From: Adenanthera pavonina
Lineage: Eukaryota; Streptophyta; Magnoliopsida; Fabales; Fabaceae
Direction: 5' to 3'
Assembly: GCA_026686845.1 (NCBI GenBank)
Contig: JAIVEN010000007.1
Span: forward strand, 35,523,001 to 35,587,000
DNA: 64,000 nt
Shown: positions 61,861-64,000 of the stretch, piece by piece
How positions within the stretch are numbered: position 1 is the first letter of the stretch
Layout of the letters: each line of letters opens with the position of its first letter
Made by a program: the position numbers and the translations under genes
Notes under the pieces: model-generated
The model's input: only the letters and a program-made list of their open reading frames with translations
Database searches by the model: none
What the model was told of the DNA's origin: nothing

Positions 61861-62509
61861 AAACTTCTCTCAAAAATAAGCTGAAGCTTATTTATGAAAT
61901 TTTACTGGAGAAATTTGATGAATGAGTCATTGTCTTCATAATTTGTAAGTATTGCATCTGAATATATTTTTTATATTTCATTTTAATTAACCTAATCTAT
62001 AAGCGAAAATAAAGAAAGCAAAACATTAAGTAATACTGTATCTAATGATCCAGAAAATATATGTTGCTACGCTATCTTGAGAGTGTCTAAGTTTACAACT
62101 TAGCATGCTAAGACCGTAAGACGTACCAAAATTTGGTCAACTCACACCTAGCAAATATATTTAATCTACAAAAAAGATATGAAATTTTTTCTTTAAAAAA
62201 TGTAAACACGTAATTCTGAAACGGATAAGAAAAATAAATAAATATGGGAAAATCACATAGACATAAAGACATCTATACTTAAGTCTCTGAAATTTTGGAA
62301 ACCAATGAGAAGTTATTGGGTCCTTGTGTGAGAAAAAATATTTAAAACGTCTAAAATGCCCTTAACCTCATTTCTTTCATTCTTTTGGTGAGACATCAAC
62401 AATATTGCAGCGATATTGGCGGGTTAATTTGTACAACCTACTATTATAAAAAAAAAAAAATTGTATAACCTACTATTCCACCAACCTAGCCCTAAATGGG
62501 TTGGTATGT

Positions 62510-62870
62510 GAAAATATCAATGTTATGGGTATAAATGTAAGGGAAGAGTCTATCTCAAAAGACTAGTCAATTAGGTGGGAGAATCCCTTAATCTTATAAA
62601 TTTCACTTCTTATGTGAAATTTCTCAATGTGGGAGTTATAACAATGCACCTCCGTTTGAGAGCCAATGTACTGGGAGGCTCCAAATCATGACACTTTACT
62701 CGGTGATACCTCTTTCAATCTCTTCATTGGTTGGAACTCTCCACCGGTCAGAACCTTCTGTGGGTAGTCATTTCCGTGGTGTCGATCTCTTAATGAAATT
62801 ATTATTTGTTATGGGCATAAATGTAAGAAAAAAGTCCATCCCAAAATATACCTTGAGAGACCGACACCAT
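62510..62870. repeat. Direct repeats about 290 bp apart
   Basis: TGTTATGGGTATAAATGTAA at about 62,521 recurs as TGTTATGGGCATAAATGTAA at about 62,809, and each copy is followed by a similar AGTC(T/C)ATC(T/C)CAAAA tract. A GTGAAATTT inverted pair lies at 62,600-62,622. The layout could be an eroded LTR or a duplicated segment; nothing coding is evident. Confidence 0.45.
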
Positions 62871-64000
62871 AAAAAGGAATATCCACGCCTGGTAGTGATT
62901 AATTTAGTGTTCTTTTTTTTTCTTCTTTTGGCCTAAGATTAATGTAGTGTTCTTAGTGCGTGATTAATTTCATTACTTCTTTAATCCGTATGTAACTTCT
63001 ATTTTCATGTTAAGGAGCCAGTGTTCATTTTCGTACTCGATGTTCATGTATGTAAAATATTTTATGTTTTCCAATGACTTTTTGTAAACACACATGCATT
63101 AAAAAACAGTAAAAATAAGAAATTAAATTATTTACATAAATATATCAATTTTTTAGAAAAAAAAATTCCCCCGGGGCGTAAACTAACCTTATTCTGGCTC
63201 CACCCTGGTTTGCAATATCTTTCTCTAGTTTAAAAAACATCAAAACAGTATCGCACACTTTTTTGAGCTCATATTCTGGATCACGCACCCTAGGAGGACT
63301 GACATTTCATAGAAGTTCAATTACATATGAGAAAACAAAATGCTTAATTGGGATTCATCAAATTGTTTGACTTTGACCCATTGGTTGTGGAGGTTGTCCA
63401 GACATCACTTTGTGGAGGGCTTCTCTGGTTGCTGACGTACTTGCTGATCAGAAATGTCACCACCGTCATTTATAATAAATTGATAATCCGTACACACATA
63501 TATCCCATAAGATGCTATCCTTGTCATGCCAAATTCAAAGGTTGGTAATCTTTTCTCAACTATATCACTCTATGGCATTGTGATTAACATATATTACGTG
63601 GTTAATTAATGTCAATGAAAATGTAATTCAAAGAAAATACAAGCACCTAAGTATAAGTATATCATTTTTAATTCTCTGTTTTGGTTCATCAGATTGAGAG
63701 AGGAGATGAGATAAAATTTTTCATTCTATTTTATTTTCAAATCAAACAAGAAGAAATAATATTTTTCCTCTCATCTATAAGAGAGAAAGGAAAGGATAAG
63801 AGAAAAAATATTCAATTTTCTTTATTTGATTTGAAGAAAAAATAAGATGAGAGGAAAACTTAATTATGTATACTTAGGTGCAAAGTTTTACTTTCTTCCT
63901 ATACTTTCTCATACCAATTGGCCACTAAAATTTCTTTAAAACTTAATTATTTATTATGAAAAATTATTTTCCACATCAATTTGATCCATCTAGAATATTA
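62871..64000. other. Gene-free right edge with a MITE fragment
   Basis: No gene is supported. The interval 63,690-63,865 resembles the interior of the foldback MITE at 49,509-49,737, including TTATTTGATTTGAAGAAAAA and its inverse. Its terminal repeats are not clear. Confidence 0.4.

Noticed and set aside
1..64000. tRNA, rRNA, CRISPR, organellar DNA or complete LTR retrotransposon
   Set aside because: No cloverleaf-type tRNA boxes, rRNA-like blocks, regularly spaced repeats, plastid genes or gag-pol frames were seen while reading either strand by eye; a dedicated scan was not possible.

Overview
The window reads as nuclear DNA from a eudicot plant. It is AT-rich, its genes have many GT-AG introns, and its three gene families are plant-specific. 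Miniature inverted-repeat elements and degraded non-LTR retrotransposons are common. I cannot name the species. No RNA gene, CRISPR array or organellar insert was seen.

Layout. At 1-2.2 kb there is the 3' part of a dead LINE (minus strand), then a relic of a malectin-domain exon from a receptor-kinase gene (minus strand). At 5.2-13.8 kb lies an apparently intact 24-exon gene (plus strand) for an LRR-malectin receptor-like kinase of subfamily LRR-VIII-2, about 1005 residues. At 21.1-31.3 kb lies a second, tandem copy that is clearly a pseudogene: lost start codon, stop codons, a transposon in exon 2, a frameshifting deletion in the kinase, and lost HRD and DFG residues. At 33.2-40.3 kb (minus strand, tail-to-tail with the kinases) lies a 7-exon gene for a TGD4-like plastid-envelope lipid-transfer family protein, about 473 residues. 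Its third intron carries a dead LINE and a Harbinger-type MITE. At 43.2-46.1 and 55.4-59.5 kb (both minus strand) lie two tandem paralogues of a BES1/BZR1-family brassinosteroid transcription factor, closest to BEH4. They are separated by about 9 kb holding a Stowaway-type MITE, a roughly 3 kb possible solo LTR and a small GC-rich island. The last 4 kb has no gene that I can support.

How the parts relate. The receptor kinase is predicted to sit in the plasma membrane with its LRR and malectin modules outside and a Ser/Thr kinase inside. The BES1/BZR1 proteins are nuclear regulators acting at the end of brassinosteroid signalling. Nothing in the sequence links these genes functionally; the neighbourhood looks like ordinary plant gene order shaped by tandem duplication. 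The duplication that made the second kinase copy also involved the end of the TGD4-like gene: a dead copy of that gene's last exon sits behind the intact kinase at 14.25 kb.

I found no convincing new biological system. The points most worth a second look are the structure of the tandem duplication, the shared intron that splits the last codon of both BES1-like genes, the three-copy 230-bp repeat in an intron of one BES1-like gene, the unidentified block shared by 1.3 kb and 31.9 kb, and the uncharacterised 3 kb block at 48.6-51.6 kb.
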